Positions 26,023-34,374 of a stretch of 64,000 bases of DNA are shown here, one piece after another. The notes below the pieces were generated by a model. That model was not told the DNA's origin. It saw only the letters and a list, made by a program, of their open reading frames with translations, and did not search any database. Both the position numbers and the translations under genes were made by a program. Origin of the DNA: Bacteroidota bacterium (GTDB taxonomy: Bacteria; Bacteroidota; Bacteroidia; Chitinophagales; Chitinophagaceae); assembly GCA_023430465.1 (NCBI GenBank), contig JAEZAM010000005.1:4511-68510 (forward strand), in the 5' to 3' direction. Positions within the stretch are counted from its first letter, which is position 1. Each line of letters opens with the position of its first letter.

Positions 26023-26217
26023 TTAATAGCCGGATGTGCCGTTTACAGGCGCGGTTTTCTTACCAAAAATATTTCCCAGGCCTCCCAGGTTTTTGTCTAC
26101 AAAATCTTTTCCTTTTGCTTTCAGGTCGGATTTCTGCTGGGGGGTCATCTTTGAATACTTGTATGCTCCATAGGCGGCTGCAGCAGCCACGATGAGTCCT
26201 ATTTTTCCTTTTAACAT
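26023..26217 (-). CDS. Small hypothetical protein with one hydrophobic segment
   Basis: A 64-residue protein: an Ala-rich N-terminal hydrophobic stretch (G-L-I-V-A-A-A-A-A-Y), then K-M-T-P-Q-Q-K-S-D-L-K-A-K-G-K-D-F and a Gly-rich tail. Similar tiny membrane-anchored proteins occur in Bacteroidota; no function is known. It has its own strong terminator, which supports a real single-gene transcript. Confidence 0.6.
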   Translation of the reverse strand: MLKGKIGLIVAAAAAYGAYKYSKMTPQQKSDLKAKGKDFVDKNLGGLGNIFGKKTAPVNGTSGY

Positions 26218-26357
26218 AGCGGTAAAATTTTGAATTAACTGACTAGTTTACGCAGTTATTATTAAAAATATCGTGCCGGTTCAATGAGAACTGTCCGGAA
26301 ACCAAAAGCGGTGAAAGGGAGTGGTGGAATTTGCCCATTCTGGCATGTTCCGCCTCA

Positions 26358-27209
26358 TCACAGGTCCGGAGCGTTAAATGTATCACCCTGGGTGATATCG
26401 CCGGTCTGGTAGCCTTTTTTAAACCAATACATCCGCTGCGCCGAAGTGCCATGTGTGAAGGCGTCCGGTACCACCCGGCCCTGTGCTTCCTGCTGAAGTT
26501 TGTCGTCACCGATGGCATTGGCGGCATTCAGGGCTTCTTCAATGTCGCCGGGTTCAAGAATGTTCTTCATTTTATTCGCGTGATGCGCCCATACGCCCGC
26601 GAGAAAATCTGCCTGTAACTCAAGCATTACGGAGTAGCGGTTGTTCTCTTTTTCACTCAGTCTGCTGCGGAGCTCCGCCAGTTTACGGGACGTGCCGTTC
26701 AGCGTCTGAATGTGATGACCCACTTCATGTGCCACTACATAAGCCATGGCGAAATCACCCGGGGCATTGAATTTCCGCTGAAGATCTTCGTAAAATGAGA
26801 GATCTATATAGACCTGCCTGTCGCCAGGACAGTAAAATGGTCCCATCGCCGAACTTGCACTGCCACAGGCAGACTGCACACCGCCCCGGAATAACACCAG
26901 CTTCGGCATTTCATATTGTTCGCCGCGCTCGCTGTAGAGTTTGTTCCAGACATCTTCCGTATCTGCCATGACAACTTTGACAAACTCCGCACGTTCATCG
27001 TCAGCCGCTTTTTGTTCGGCCGTCATCTCGGTTTGCTGACCCGGCATAATCTGGGGCAGTGGTGGTGCACCTTCTCCGCCGCCTCCCATGAAATTATATA
27101 TCAGGTAAATGATCAGACCGATTATACCGCCCCCAGCGGCAACGCCGCCTCCCGATAATCCACGACGGTCATCCACATTTGTACTGGCACGCCTGCCTTT
27201 CCATAACAT
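26358..27209 (-). CDS. Neutral zinc metallopeptidase (YpfJ family)
   Basis: A 283-residue protein. A membrane helix (about residues 22-42, Gly/Ile-rich) follows a basic start M-L-W-K-G-R-R. The peptidase domain has H-E-V-G-H-H-I-Q with zinc ligands His161 and His165 and catalytic Glu162, two Cys flanking the pre-domain (Q-S-A-C-G and F-Y-C-P-G-D), and a conserved L-E-L-Q-A-D-F motif giving the third ligand. This matches the YpfJ/zinc_peptidase family of unknown substrate. It is probably anchored in the inner membrane with the domain outside. Confidence 0.9.
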   Translation of the reverse strand: MLWKGRRASTNVDDRRGLSGGGVAAGGGIIGLIIYLIYNFMGGGGEGAPPLPQIMPGQQTEMTAEQKAADDERAEFVKVVMADTEDVWNKLYSERGEQYEMPKLVLFRGGVQSACGSASSAMGPFYCPGDRQVYIDLSFYEDLQRKFNAPGDFAMAYVVAHEVGHHIQTLNGTSRKLAELRSRLSEKENNRYSVMLELQADFLAGVWAHHANKMKNILEPGDIEEALNAANAIGDDKLQQEAQGRVVPDAFTHGTSAQRMYWFKKGYQTGDITQGDTFNAPDL

Positions 27210-27296
27210 AAGCTAGAATTTTTGTGTTAGAGCAAATTAACCTTTTTTAAAATACAATGCTTGTGCCTAAATTCTGATAATGATTATCAGGTCCTA

Positions 27297-29486
27297 TTAA
27301 TTATTCCACCAGTACGTGGCTTTCAGCACAAAGGCGCGGTTGCGTATGAAGAATGGATCAGCGTAATAGTTATCGGTATAGACAAGGAAGAGATCAGACG
27401 CGGGCCGGTATCTCCATTGGAACCGGGTATTGATGTTGATGTTCTTCTGCTGGTTGTTGTACTGAATGAATGTGGTGAAAAAAAGACGATTGGTAAAGGT
27501 GAGATCGATACGCGGACCGATGAGCCAGAAATCAGTATTTCCCCATGGCGCGGGCAGTGCCAGGCGATTGTAGCTCGTGCTGAGCGTTATCCCTGCATAC
27601 GGTTGTATCCGATATCCCAGCTCGGCCGTTATATTATACCGCTCTCCGCCGGCATAATACCCGCCAGCCCTTGTAGTGATACTGTAGGTGAACAACTGCT
27701 GAGGGCGCGAGAAAAATTCAATCCCGAAAGCACGCCAGTGATGACGTGTACCTGCAGCAATCGAATCCTTGTTGTTATTTGTCGGGTCGAATGGCTGAAG
27801 CAATTCCACAAAACTGTTTGCCACCCATACATCAAAGATGCTCTGATCCCGGCGATTGAATATGTAAAGCAGGATATTCTCATAGTCGGTGATGCCACTG
27901 CCTGGTTTTAAAAACATACTGCCAGTGTACCTTGGACCATGACTCAACACTTTTCCTTTGGGTGGAAAAAAAAGATACGCTGCATTCGGTGCAAGGCGGA
28001 TATAATTGCTGCGTGGAACATAGCCCACTTCGGCAGTGTAATTTTCGCCCACATATTCATGTTGCCAGCCCAGCGTCAGATGTCGCGCGGCATATTGCAG
28101 GTTTGCTGCATGGCTTAAGCCACCGGTGGCCTTGCCCGGCGAAAGCGATTTCAAAAACATCAGCTTGCCATTCCAGATATTATTTGCCGATGCGAGGTTG
28201 TACTCAATCCCGATGTTGCGGTTGAATCTGCTGTAGCGTTGCTTCAGGCTGTCGGGCACTTGCTGATAATGGAGTGCCTGCTTATTCACCAGGAGGAGCC
28301 TTATATTGGACCGGGTGAATATTCGTTTCTGTAATGCTATGGCGGTAAAATGATGTGCCGGTAAACCGGTACTGCGTTGTTGCTTTGTCTGCATATCGAG
28401 TACGCCGATACGCCAGTCCCGGCTCAGGCTGCCACTGATCCTTGCTCCAAAACTGATCGGAACGCCAAGCCCGATGCGGCGGGAGAAGAAAGGGCGGATG
28501 GTAGTGAACCCGAAATTGGCAAACAGGTCGTTGTTCTCCAGGAAAAATTGCCTGCGTTCAGGAAAGAAGAGTTCAAACCGGTCGAGGTTGGTGACCTGCC
28601 GGTCTACTTCCACCTGTGAGTAATCCGGGTTAACGGTAAGATCAAGATTGAGAGAAGAGGTGAGTGCCAGTTTTGCATCGGTGCCAATGTCTTTGCGAAA
28701 TGCAGCCTTTACCGGCTGCTCGTAATTTTTTGTAACGGCTGCCAGGGCAAAAGGAATGAGGGAGATGTTAAGTCCGGGGTCAGGCAATGGCTGATCCCAC
28801 CTGAGATTGCCGGTATAGGCAAGTGCAGCAGTCGGGAATTGCCGTGGAACCGGTGCCCACGCGGATTTCTCTGCGGCTGTGATATCGAGGCGACTGAAAT
28901 TGATTCCCCATGTTTGAATTCCTTTCTTGTAGCGGATCGTTTTGAATGGAATAGCTGCTTCAAATATCCAGCGGTCGGGATAATTCTTCACAACGGATAT
29001 CCATTTGTTGTCCCAGTTCAGGTCGGCCTTTCCGCCCTCGTACAATGTTCCATCCCATTGAGCACCTGCGGCATTCGCACCGAAAGTGAATCCATTGGTG
29101 AGATCATTGAATGGGTCTATGAAGAAAATGAAGTTGTCATTTTTACCAAACACAAAATCCCGGCGCAACGACTCCACCATGTAGGATTGATTGGGCAGGG
29201 TATAGCAAACAGCAAGCACGTAAATGTTTGTGGCATCATAGCTCATCTTGACGGTGGTGCGGACACGCGCCCGGCTGGTATCCATCGGCAGCACCATGCG
29301 GAAATCATCGGCTGCCGCTGCAACGGCCCAGGCGGCATCATCAGCGATGCCATCGATCACGGGAGGTTGCGATGTACGATTGATGGACAATTCAAACGCC
29401 CCGTTTATTTTTTGCGCCAGCGCGGGAATGGAAGACAGGATAATTGCAAGGGCGAGCCAAAGCGATCTCAAAGCAATAGTTTCCAT
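27297..29486 (-). CDS. DUF5916 outer-membrane barrel protein with N-terminal CBM9-like domain
   Basis: A 729-residue exported protein: signal peptide ending S-I-P-A-L-A-Q (residues 1-25), then a carbohydrate-binding family 9-like domain beginning P-P-V-I-D-G-I-A-D-D-A-A-W (about 40-52) and running to about residue 220. The DUF5916 region follows to the C-terminus, with D-Y-S-Q-V-E-V-D, F-P-E-R-R-Q-F-F-L-E-N and many alternating aromatic strands typical of a beta barrel. The last residue pattern (aromatic-rich A-T-Y-W-W-N-N) fits an outer-membrane C-terminus. The role is unknown; sugar or peptide binding at the surface is inferred. It is divergent from the Tat-type oxidoreductase gene. Confidence 0.87.
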   Translation of the reverse strand: METIALRSLWLALAIILSSIPALAQKINGAFELSINRTSQPPVIDGIADDAAWAVAAAADDFRMVLPMDTSRARVRTTVKMSYDATNIYVLAVCYTLPNQSYMVESLRRDFVFGKNDNFIFFIDPFNDLTNGFTFGANAAGAQWDGTLYEGGKADLNWDNKWISVVKNYPDRWIFEAAIPFKTIRYKKGIQTWGINFSRLDITAAEKSAWAPVPRQFPTAALAYTGNLRWDQPLPDPGLNISLIPFALAAVTKNYEQPVKAAFRKDIGTDAKLALTSSLNLDLTVNPDYSQVEVDRQVTNLDRFELFFPERRQFFLENNDLFANFGFTTIRPFFSRRIGLGVPISFGARISGSLSRDWRIGVLDMQTKQQRSTGLPAHHFTAIALQKRIFTRSNIRLLLVNKQALHYQQVPDSLKQRYSRFNRNIGIEYNLASANNIWNGKLMFLKSLSPGKATGGLSHAANLQYAARHLTLGWQHEYVGENYTAEVGYVPRSNYIRLAPNAAYLFFPPKGKVLSHGPRYTGSMFLKPGSGITDYENILLYIFNRRDQSIFDVWVANSFVELLQPFDPTNNNKDSIAAGTRHHWRAFGIEFFSRPQQLFTYSITTRAGGYYAGGERYNITAELGYRIQPYAGITLSTSYNRLALPAPWGNTDFWLIGPRIDLTFTNRLFFTTFIQYNNQQKNININTRFQWRYRPASDLFLVYTDNYYADPFFIRNRAFVLKATYWWNN

Positions 29487-29555
29487 AAATGTACAGGGTA
29501 AACGCTGTATTGCTTCTTCAATCTTCGTATATTCAGTTGCACAAAAACGAATTGC

Positions 29556-30956
29556 ATGTCAGATAACAGTCGCGCCTCCCGGCGCCGGTTCCTTCGCCAG
29601 ATCGGGGGAACCAGCCTGCTGCTCGCCACGAGCCCACTACAATCCCTTGCATGGAAAGAAAAAACAGAAGAGCGCATCCTGCGTTACGAAAAGCCTTTTG
29701 GTCCAAACGATCGCGTGCGCGTTGGCGTGATCGGCTATGGCATCCAGGGGCATATCGATCTGTCGACTGCGTTGAAAGTGCCTGGTGTGGAACTCGCGGG
29801 TATCTGTGATCTCTACACAGGTCGACTACTGAATGCAAAAGAGTTGCACGGTGATCAGCTATTCACCACGCGCAACTACCAGGAATTACTTGATCGCAAG
29901 GACATTGATGCGGTGATCATTGCCACGAGCGATAACTGGCATGCCCGCATTACGAAGGAAGCGCTCAGGAAAGGAAAGGCCGTGTACTGTGAGAAGCCGA
30001 TGGTACACCGCATCAGTGAAGGAGCGGGGGTGATTGCTGCCCAGAAGGAAACAAAACGCATCCTGCAGGTGGGCAGTCAGCGGGTCAGCAGCATCGTATA
30101 CGCCAAGGCGCAGGAATTGCTGAAGGCGGGGGAGATCGGCAAACTGAATATGGTGAATGGCGTGTATGACAGGCAAAGTGCTATCGGTGCCTGGCAATAT
30201 ACCATGCCGTCTGATGCATCACCGGAGACAGTGGACTGGAACAAGTACATTGAAGGGATGAACAAGATACCATTTGATCCAAAGAAATTTTTCTGGTGGA
30301 GAAATTACCAGGCCTTTGGAACAGGTGTGGCCGGTGACCTGTTTGTTCATTTGTTATCCGGAACTCACCTTATAACCGGGTCGAATGGCCCGAAAAGGAT
30401 CTATTCCAGCGGGCAGTTATCCCATTGGAAAGATGGCCGCGATGTACCGGATGTGATGACGGGTATTCTTCAGTATGAGGAAAATGCCATGCATCCTGCG
30501 TTTCAGTTAACGCTGCAGGTAAACTTTGTCAGTGGTACCGGTGGGCAGGAATCGATCAGGCTGGTAGGCGATGAGGGTGTGATCGAAATTCGTGGTGGTG
30601 GCCTCACAGTAAAACGCAGTATCATGTCAAAAGCACCGGGATTTGGTGGTTATGATGCGGTGATGACCTATCCGAAGTCGATGCAGGAAAGCCTGGCGAA
30701 AACTTACAATGAGCAGTATTCGGCAGAAGATAAGCGGCGTCCCACCAAACCGGATATTGATTTCAAGGTTCCCCCGGGCTACAGTGATCACCTGGATCAT
30801 TTCACGAATTTCTTCGATGCGATCCGGGCCAATAAGCCGGTCGTGGAAGATGCAGCCTTTGGCTTCCGTGCTGCTGCACCGGCGCTGGCCTGTAATGACA
30901 GCTATTTCCAGAAAAAGATCATCAACTGGGATCCGGACAAGATGAAACTGGTATAG
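29556..30956 (+). CDS. Gfo/Idh/MocA family oxidoreductase, Tat-exported
   Basis: A 466-residue protein. The N-terminus S-R-R-R-F-L-R-Q-I-G-G is a twin-arginine signal followed by a hydrophobic stretch. The NAD(P) fold begins V-G-V-I-G-Y-G-I-Q-G-H (about residues 53-63), and the family motif E-K-P-M-V-H lies near 145. The long C-terminal domain is of the type found in secreted Bacteroidota sugar oxidoreductases that carry their cofactor out through Tat. Substrate unknown. A second exported member lies at 32448-33563, but the two are separated by small unrelated genes and share little beyond the fold. Confidence 0.87.
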   Translation: MSDNSRASRRRFLRQIGGTSLLLATSPLQSLAWKEKTEERILRYEKPFGPNDRVRVGVIGYGIQGHIDLSTALKVPGVELAGICDLYTGRLLNAKELHGDQLFTTRNYQELLDRKDIDAVIIATSDNWHARITKEALRKGKAVYCEKPMVHRISEGAGVIAAQKETKRILQVGSQRVSSIVYAKAQELLKAGEIGKLNMVNGVYDRQSAIGAWQYTMPSDASPETVDWNKYIEGMNKIPFDPKKFFWWRNYQAFGTGVAGDLFVHLLSGTHLITGSNGPKRIYSSGQLSHWKDGRDVPDVMTGILQYEENAMHPAFQLTLQVNFVSGTGGQESIRLVGDEGVIEIRGGGLTVKRSIMSKAPGFGGYDAVMTYPKSMQESLAKTYNEQYSAEDKRRPTKPDIDFKVPPGYSDHLDHFTNFFDAIRANKPVVEDAAFGFRAAAPALACNDSYFQKKIINWDPDKMKLV

Positions 30957-30985
30957 GTTGGCATTGTTTTTTAGCGGAGGTAATT

Positions 30986-31192
30986 ATGCCTTCTGCTGTT
31001 ATTGCCAAAATAGAATATGATCAGGAGCAACACTGTTTGCGTATCACGTACCAGTCCGGCAGTGTGTATGAGTACCTGGACGTGCCGGAAGAAGTGTATC
31101 GGGAAATGTTGAGCTGGCAGTCAAGGGGTGCATATCTCAATAAGCATATTAAGACGAAGTTCGGCTTCCGCAAGGTAAGTGGTCAGCCTTGA
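30986..31192 (+). CDS. KTSC domain protein
   Basis: A 68-residue protein that is nearly all KTSC domain: I-A-K-I-E-Y-D, L-R-I-T-Y-Q-S-G-S-V-Y-E-Y, then V-P-E-E-V-Y and the Y-L-N-K-H-I-K end. KTSC domains are small, sometimes linked to RNA-binding lysyl-tRNA synthetase contexts; function unproven. It starts 29 bp after the oxidoreductase stop and may be read with it. Confidence 0.8.
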   Translation: MPSAVIAKIEYDQEQHCLRITYQSGSVYEYLDVPEEVYREMLSWQSRGAYLNKHIKTKFGFRKVSGQP

Positions 31193-31405
31193 TCAGGTTT
31201 TGATATATTCGCGAACGATGTTTTCGTCGATCCCGCTGTATTGGCAAAATTCCTGGATGGTGACGAACTGATCCTCTTTTTTCGCAAATGCTTTTTTGAT
31301 GCGTGAAAGGTATTTCCTGGCCGCACTGTCTTTTCGGCCGGTGATATTTTCTACATCTTTTGGATAGACCACTGCCCGGATGGGTATCTTATTCGTGTAT
31401 TTCAT
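31193..31405 (-). CDS. Small hypothetical protein, helix-turn-helix-like C-terminus
   Basis: A 70-residue protein from the ATG at 31405 (M-K-Y-T-N-K-I-P-I-R). The frame is open 57 codons further up to an ATG at 31576, but that stretch is low-complexity (Ser/Asn/Pro-rich), so the shorter form is preferred. The body has basic helices (A-A-R-K-Y-L-S-R-I-K-K-A-F-A-K-K) and ends F-C-Q-Y-S-G-I-D-E-N-I-V, which resembles a DNA-binding helix pair. No family was recognised. Its stop abuts that of the convergent KTSC gene. Confidence 0.55.
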   Translation of the reverse strand: MKYTNKIPIRAVVYPKDVENITGRKDSAARKYLSRIKKAFAKKEDQFVTIQEFCQYSGIDENIVREYIKT

Positions 31406-31597
31406 TTCCCCGAGATTATGCCCGCGATATTGTTCACTGCGAAGAACGGCAGGATTGGACGATCGTTCAAGAGTGCCACTACTGAATTTGCCGGTATTAT
31501 TCTGGATGGCGCGGTTGTTTTGATCAGCAGTTACGGATAATTTCGGCGGACGCGACGAGGAAAAAGGCAAGGTCATGAATGACCTTGCCTTGCGGGA

Positions 31598-31993
31598 TCA
31601 GGGTTGGTTGAGCGGTGAAGCAGGAGGACAAACCGTGGGGCAGCGATGCGCTTCCTGCACGATGTCGCCATCTCCATCATCATCTGTGGTACGGGCCGCA
31701 TCTTCCGGCAGCATGTCTTCGCCTTTTTCATTGACGGCGACCACGAGGACCTTGACTTTCAGCGACGGGTCCATGCAGAAATAGATGCGGAGGCCGGCAC
31801 ATCCTTCTTTTTCGAGGAGCACATCGATGTCATACCGGTTGAAGGTTTCGCAGATCGGCAGTATCTGTTGGTTTTTGTAAGCAGAACCGAGGATATTCTC
31901 ATGTTCAGCACGATAGAGGCTGGTGATCTCGATGGCCTCTTGCAAGGAAATGAAATGGGATCCCTGTGGAGGGAGTGTTGTCGTTGGACTCAT
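31598..31993 (-). CDS. Hypothetical protein of a Bacteroidota family (L-P-I-C-E-T-F-N motif)
   Basis: A 131-residue cytoplasmic protein from the ATG at 31993 (M-S-P-T-T-T-L-P); a start 21 codons earlier is possible. Recognisable blocks are S-L-Q-E-A-I-E-I-T-S-L-Y-R, L-P-I-C-E-T-F-N-R, C-A-G-L-R-I-Y-F and a C-terminal Cys pair in R-C-P-T-V-C-P-P. The order is common in Chitinophagaceae proteins of unknown function (recalled). Two closely spaced Cys at the end could bind metal or form a disulfide. It may be co-transcribed with the gene at 31193-31405, with about 190 bp between them. Confidence 0.6.
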   Translation of the reverse strand: MSPTTTLPPQGSHFISLQEAIEITSLYRAEHENILGSAYKNQQILPICETFNRYDIDVLLEKEGCAGLRIYFCMDPSLKVKVLVVAVNEKGEDMLPEDAARTTDDDGDGDIVQEAHRCPTVCPPASPLNQP

Positions 31994-32216
31994 GGAATCA
32001 GGTTTTAAGATAAATGAATGGGATTGACCGGCGAACTTGATGTTCACGGGTTTCATCGATGAGTTGCAATTGCATTACAACATTAAGCGCTGCGGAGTGC
32101 TGATGCAAATGCCATGTCCCGCTGGGAACGTTAAGGGTGGAATAGATGAAAAAAGGAGGAGGGTTGGGCGAGCTATCAAATTAAAAATGAAAAATTAGAA
32201 ATGAAAAACAGCGCTA

Positions 32217-32240
32217 CCTCAACCTCAACCTCAACCTCAA
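32217..32240 (+). repeat. Tandem CCTCAA repeat, four units
   Basis: Four perfect 6-bp units in the 390-bp gap 31994-32447, which has no coding signal. The same gap holds an AAATTAAAAATG stretch (about 32178-32210), a palindromic element (32257-32316) and a degenerate TTTGCGTCTTTGC block (32343-32372). Confidence 0.85.
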
Positions 32241-32256
32241 CATCATCCGCCTGGCG

Positions 32257-32316
32257 TGCCTGTTGGTGTGGTGAACTGATGCAGTTTTAGTCCTCATGTC
32301 GAACACCAACAGCGGC
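32257..32316 (+). repeat. REP-like palindromic element, copy 1
   Basis: About 60 bp with inverted ends TGTTGGTGT ... AACACCAACA. An inverted second copy lies at 34102-34162; the two agree at most positions over the whole length, including the inner GGTGAACT, and differ at about eight scattered bases. Confidence 0.8.
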
Positions 32317-32447
32317 ACTTTTGATCTTTCATTCCGCATTTTTTGCGTCTTTGCCTGCTTCGCGCCTTTGCGTGAAACTGCACCTCCACACTCCGCACTT
32401 TTTCTCCAGCATCTGGCAGCATAATTGTGAGAGATGGAGAAAACGTT

Positions 32448-33563
32448 ATGCACTACTCCCGACGGAAATTCATCTATGAACTGACAATCGCCAGTGGTGC
32501 GGGTGTCCTGGCATTCGGCTGCGGGAGCAGTGACACTTCATCCAGGGAAACAAAACAAAATATGGAAGCACAACAGCAGGGAAAAAAATTAGGGATAGCG
32601 CTGGTTGGCCTGGGAGGCTACGCCGGTGGACAGCTTGCACCGGCACTCCAGGAAACGAAGTCCTGTTATCTCGCAGGTATCGTTACCGGCACACCAAAGA
32701 AAGCCGATGAATGGAAGAAGAAATATAATATCCCGGATGCCAACATTTATAACTATCAAAACTTTGATACGATCCGGGACAATCCCGCCATTGATATCGT
32801 CTATGTAGTATTGCCCAACTCCATGCATGCCGAATACGTGATCCGCGCCGCTGCAGCAGGCAAGCATGTCATATGTGAAAAACCAATGGCCGTTACTGTG
32901 GAGGATTGTGACCGGATGATAGAAGCCTGCAGGAAGGCAGGGAAGATGTTGTCCATCGGCTACCGCCTCCATTTTGAGCCGCATCACCAGGAGGTGATGA
33001 AATATGGAAAAGAGAAAACCTTTGGTGAAATAAAAAACATAGTGGCGGATCACGGCATGAGCGACACAAAAGGATGGCGGCTCGACAAACAACTCGCGGG
33101 CGGCGGGCCATTGATGGATGTTGGTATCTATTGCGTGCAGGCCGCACGCTATGCAACCGGCCTTGAGCCAATCGCCGTCACCGCGCAGCGCGGACCAACG
33201 ACGAAAGACAAGTTCCGCGATATAGAAGAATCACTGACCTGGAAGCTGGAGTTCCCGGGTGGCATCACGGCTTCCTCAAAATCCAGCTATAGTGAAGAAT
33301 TGAATCAGCTCCGTGTCAATACAGCAGCGGGATGGTACGAACTGAAACCCGCCTTTCCTTATGAGGGCATTAAAGGGCAAACCAACAATGGTGAAATGAA
33401 ATTTCCGCAGGTAAACCAGCAGGCCCTGCAAATGGATGATTTCGCCAATGCCATTTTGCAAAACCGTCCAACGCCCGTTCCCGGCGAAATGGGCAGGCAG
33501 GATGTGAAGATCCTCCAGGCAATTTACCAGGCGATGGAATCCGGACAACGGGTGGAGATTTGA
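32448..33563 (+). CDS. Gfo/Idh/MocA family oxidoreductase, exported (lipoprotein-like start)
   Basis: A 371-residue protein from the ATG at 32448, which has GGAGA 12 bp upstream; an ATG at 32427 is also in frame. The N-terminus H-Y-S-R-R-K-F-I-Y-E resembles a Tat signal and the hydrophobic part ends L-A-F-G-C-G-S-S, a lipobox, so the product may be a folded, Tat-exported lipoprotein. The NAD(P) fold begins I-A-L-V-G-L-G-G-Y-A (about residues 47-56). The family motif is I-C-E-K-P-M-A and the substrate side has G-G-G-P-L-M-D-V-G. It is related to glucose-fructose oxidoreductases, which act outside the cytoplasm with bound NADP. Repeat-rich intergenic DNA lies on both sides. Confidence 0.85.
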   Translation: MHYSRRKFIYELTIASGAGVLAFGCGSSDTSSRETKQNMEAQQQGKKLGIALVGLGGYAGGQLAPALQETKSCYLAGIVTGTPKKADEWKKKYNIPDANIYNYQNFDTIRDNPAIDIVYVVLPNSMHAEYVIRAAAAGKHVICEKPMAVTVEDCDRMIEACRKAGKMLSIGYRLHFEPHHQEVMKYGKEKTFGEIKNIVADHGMSDTKGWRLDKQLAGGGPLMDVGIYCVQAARYATGLEPIAVTAQRGPTTKDKFRDIEESLTWKLEFPGGITASSKSSYSEELNQLRVNTAAGWYELKPAFPYEGIKGQTNNGEMKFPQVNQQALQMDDFANAILQNRPTPVPGEMGRQDVKILQAIYQAMESGQRVEI

Positions 33564-33604
33564 GAGGGAGGAGGTGAACGAGATTACGAAGGCGGCCAGT
33601 TTTT

Positions 33605-33622
33605 CCCCGACTAAAGTCGGGG
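33605..33622. repeat. 18-bp palindrome (CCCCGACT/AGTCGGGG)
   Basis: Perfect 8-bp arms around AA, starting about 40 bp after the oxidoreductase stop. A second small palindrome GGGCTGAAGCCC follows at about 33645. Such pairs are widespread extragenic repeats in Bacteroidota (recalled). It could also stop transcription, but no T run follows. Confidence 0.75.
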
Positions 33623-33743
33623 CTATTGAAATTACCCAACTGGCGGGCTGAAGCCCTTGTCGGGTTGTGATTCCACTACTACCCGTAAGCGCGTTCGCTC
33701 TCGCTCCACACTCCAAACCCGCATCCGCATTTTGCTAAAAGTC

Positions 33744-33968
33744 CTACGCCTTCTTTGGTGGGAGTGCAAAGGCAGCCGCCTCGTGTTCGAAATGACCTTT
33801 GTGTGCACCGTCACAGAATGGCTTGTTTTGCGATAAGCCGCATCTGCATATTGAAATTATTTCACGGCCTCCAAGATCATATGGGTTACCGTTCTTATCA
33901 ACGATTTCGAAATCGCCTTCTACGCGCAATGAGCCGTTGTTGTTGACTGTTATCTTAGTTGCCGCCAT
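33744..33968 (-). CDS. CDGSH iron-sulfur domain protein
   Basis: A 74-residue protein made of one CDGSH-type zinc-finger/2Fe-2S motif: C-R-C-G (Cys41, Cys43), then K-P-F-C-D-G-A-H with Cys52 and His56 as the other ligands. MitoNEET-like proteins bind a labile 2Fe-2S cluster and take part in redox or iron handling. It is a single gene flanked by repeat-rich DNA. Confidence 0.88.
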   Translation of the reverse strand: MAATKITVNNNGSLRVEGDFEIVDKNGNPYDLGGREIISICRCGLSQNKPFCDGAHKGHFEHEAAAFALPPKKA

Positions 33969-34101
33969 ATTTTTTTTGCAAACATAGTTCTTTTCGGTGT
34001 GGAGTGCGGAGAGCCGGGTTGTTGCGGCGTAGGTTCACGCAAAGGAGCAAAGTGAGCAAAGACGCAAAAATACAGAATCAATGATGAGAAGTTGTCTTTG
34101 A

Positions 34102-34162
34102 TGCCGCTGTTGGTGTTCGGAATAAAGACTACAACTACATAAGTTCACCACACCAACAGCCG
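34102..34162 (-). repeat. REP-like palindromic element, copy 2 (inverted)
   Basis: The inverted partner of 32257-32316, with ends TGTTGGTGT and ACACCAACA. The two copies bracket the exported oxidoreductase and CDGSH genes. It lies in the 406-bp non-coding gap 33969-34374. Confidence 0.8.
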
Positions 34163-34205
34163 AAGCAGCGGAGTGTGGGTTAAGGATACCGTGGCTCCAG
34201 CTTAT

Positions 34206-34229
34206 AACCCCGGGATTAATCCCGGGGTT
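34206..34229. repeat. Perfect 24-bp palindrome
   Basis: Arms AACCCCGGGATT and AATCCCGGGGTT are exact complements with no loop. It lies between REP-like copy 2 and the 5087-type repeat, and its GC-rich core could form a hairpin. No T run follows. Confidence 0.85.
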
Positions 34230-34302
34230 AATGCCACCAGCCGGGGACTTACAACTTGCCATGAGTGCGGAGTTGGAGCGAGAACAAACCCCTTAATTAC
34301 GC

Positions 34303-34365
34303 CCCGGTCCCTGAGTAGGGCATGAGCGAAGCGAATGCCCGTATCGAAGGGCCCTAAAATCGCGG
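34303..34365 (-). repeat. Interspersed intergenic repeat, copy 2 (inverted)
   Basis: Read on the minus strand, this matches 5087-5190 in blocks: GGGCCCTTCGA, TTCGCT(T/G)CGCTCATGC and CAGGGACCGGG. It ends just before the AlkB stop codon. Confidence 0.65.
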
Positions 34366-34374
34366 TGCACAATA

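Noticed and set aside
31406..31576. Longer start for the small protein at 31193-31405
   Set aside because: The extra 57 residues are low-complexity Ser/Asn/Pro-rich with no sign of conservation; the M-K-Y-T-N start looks natural.
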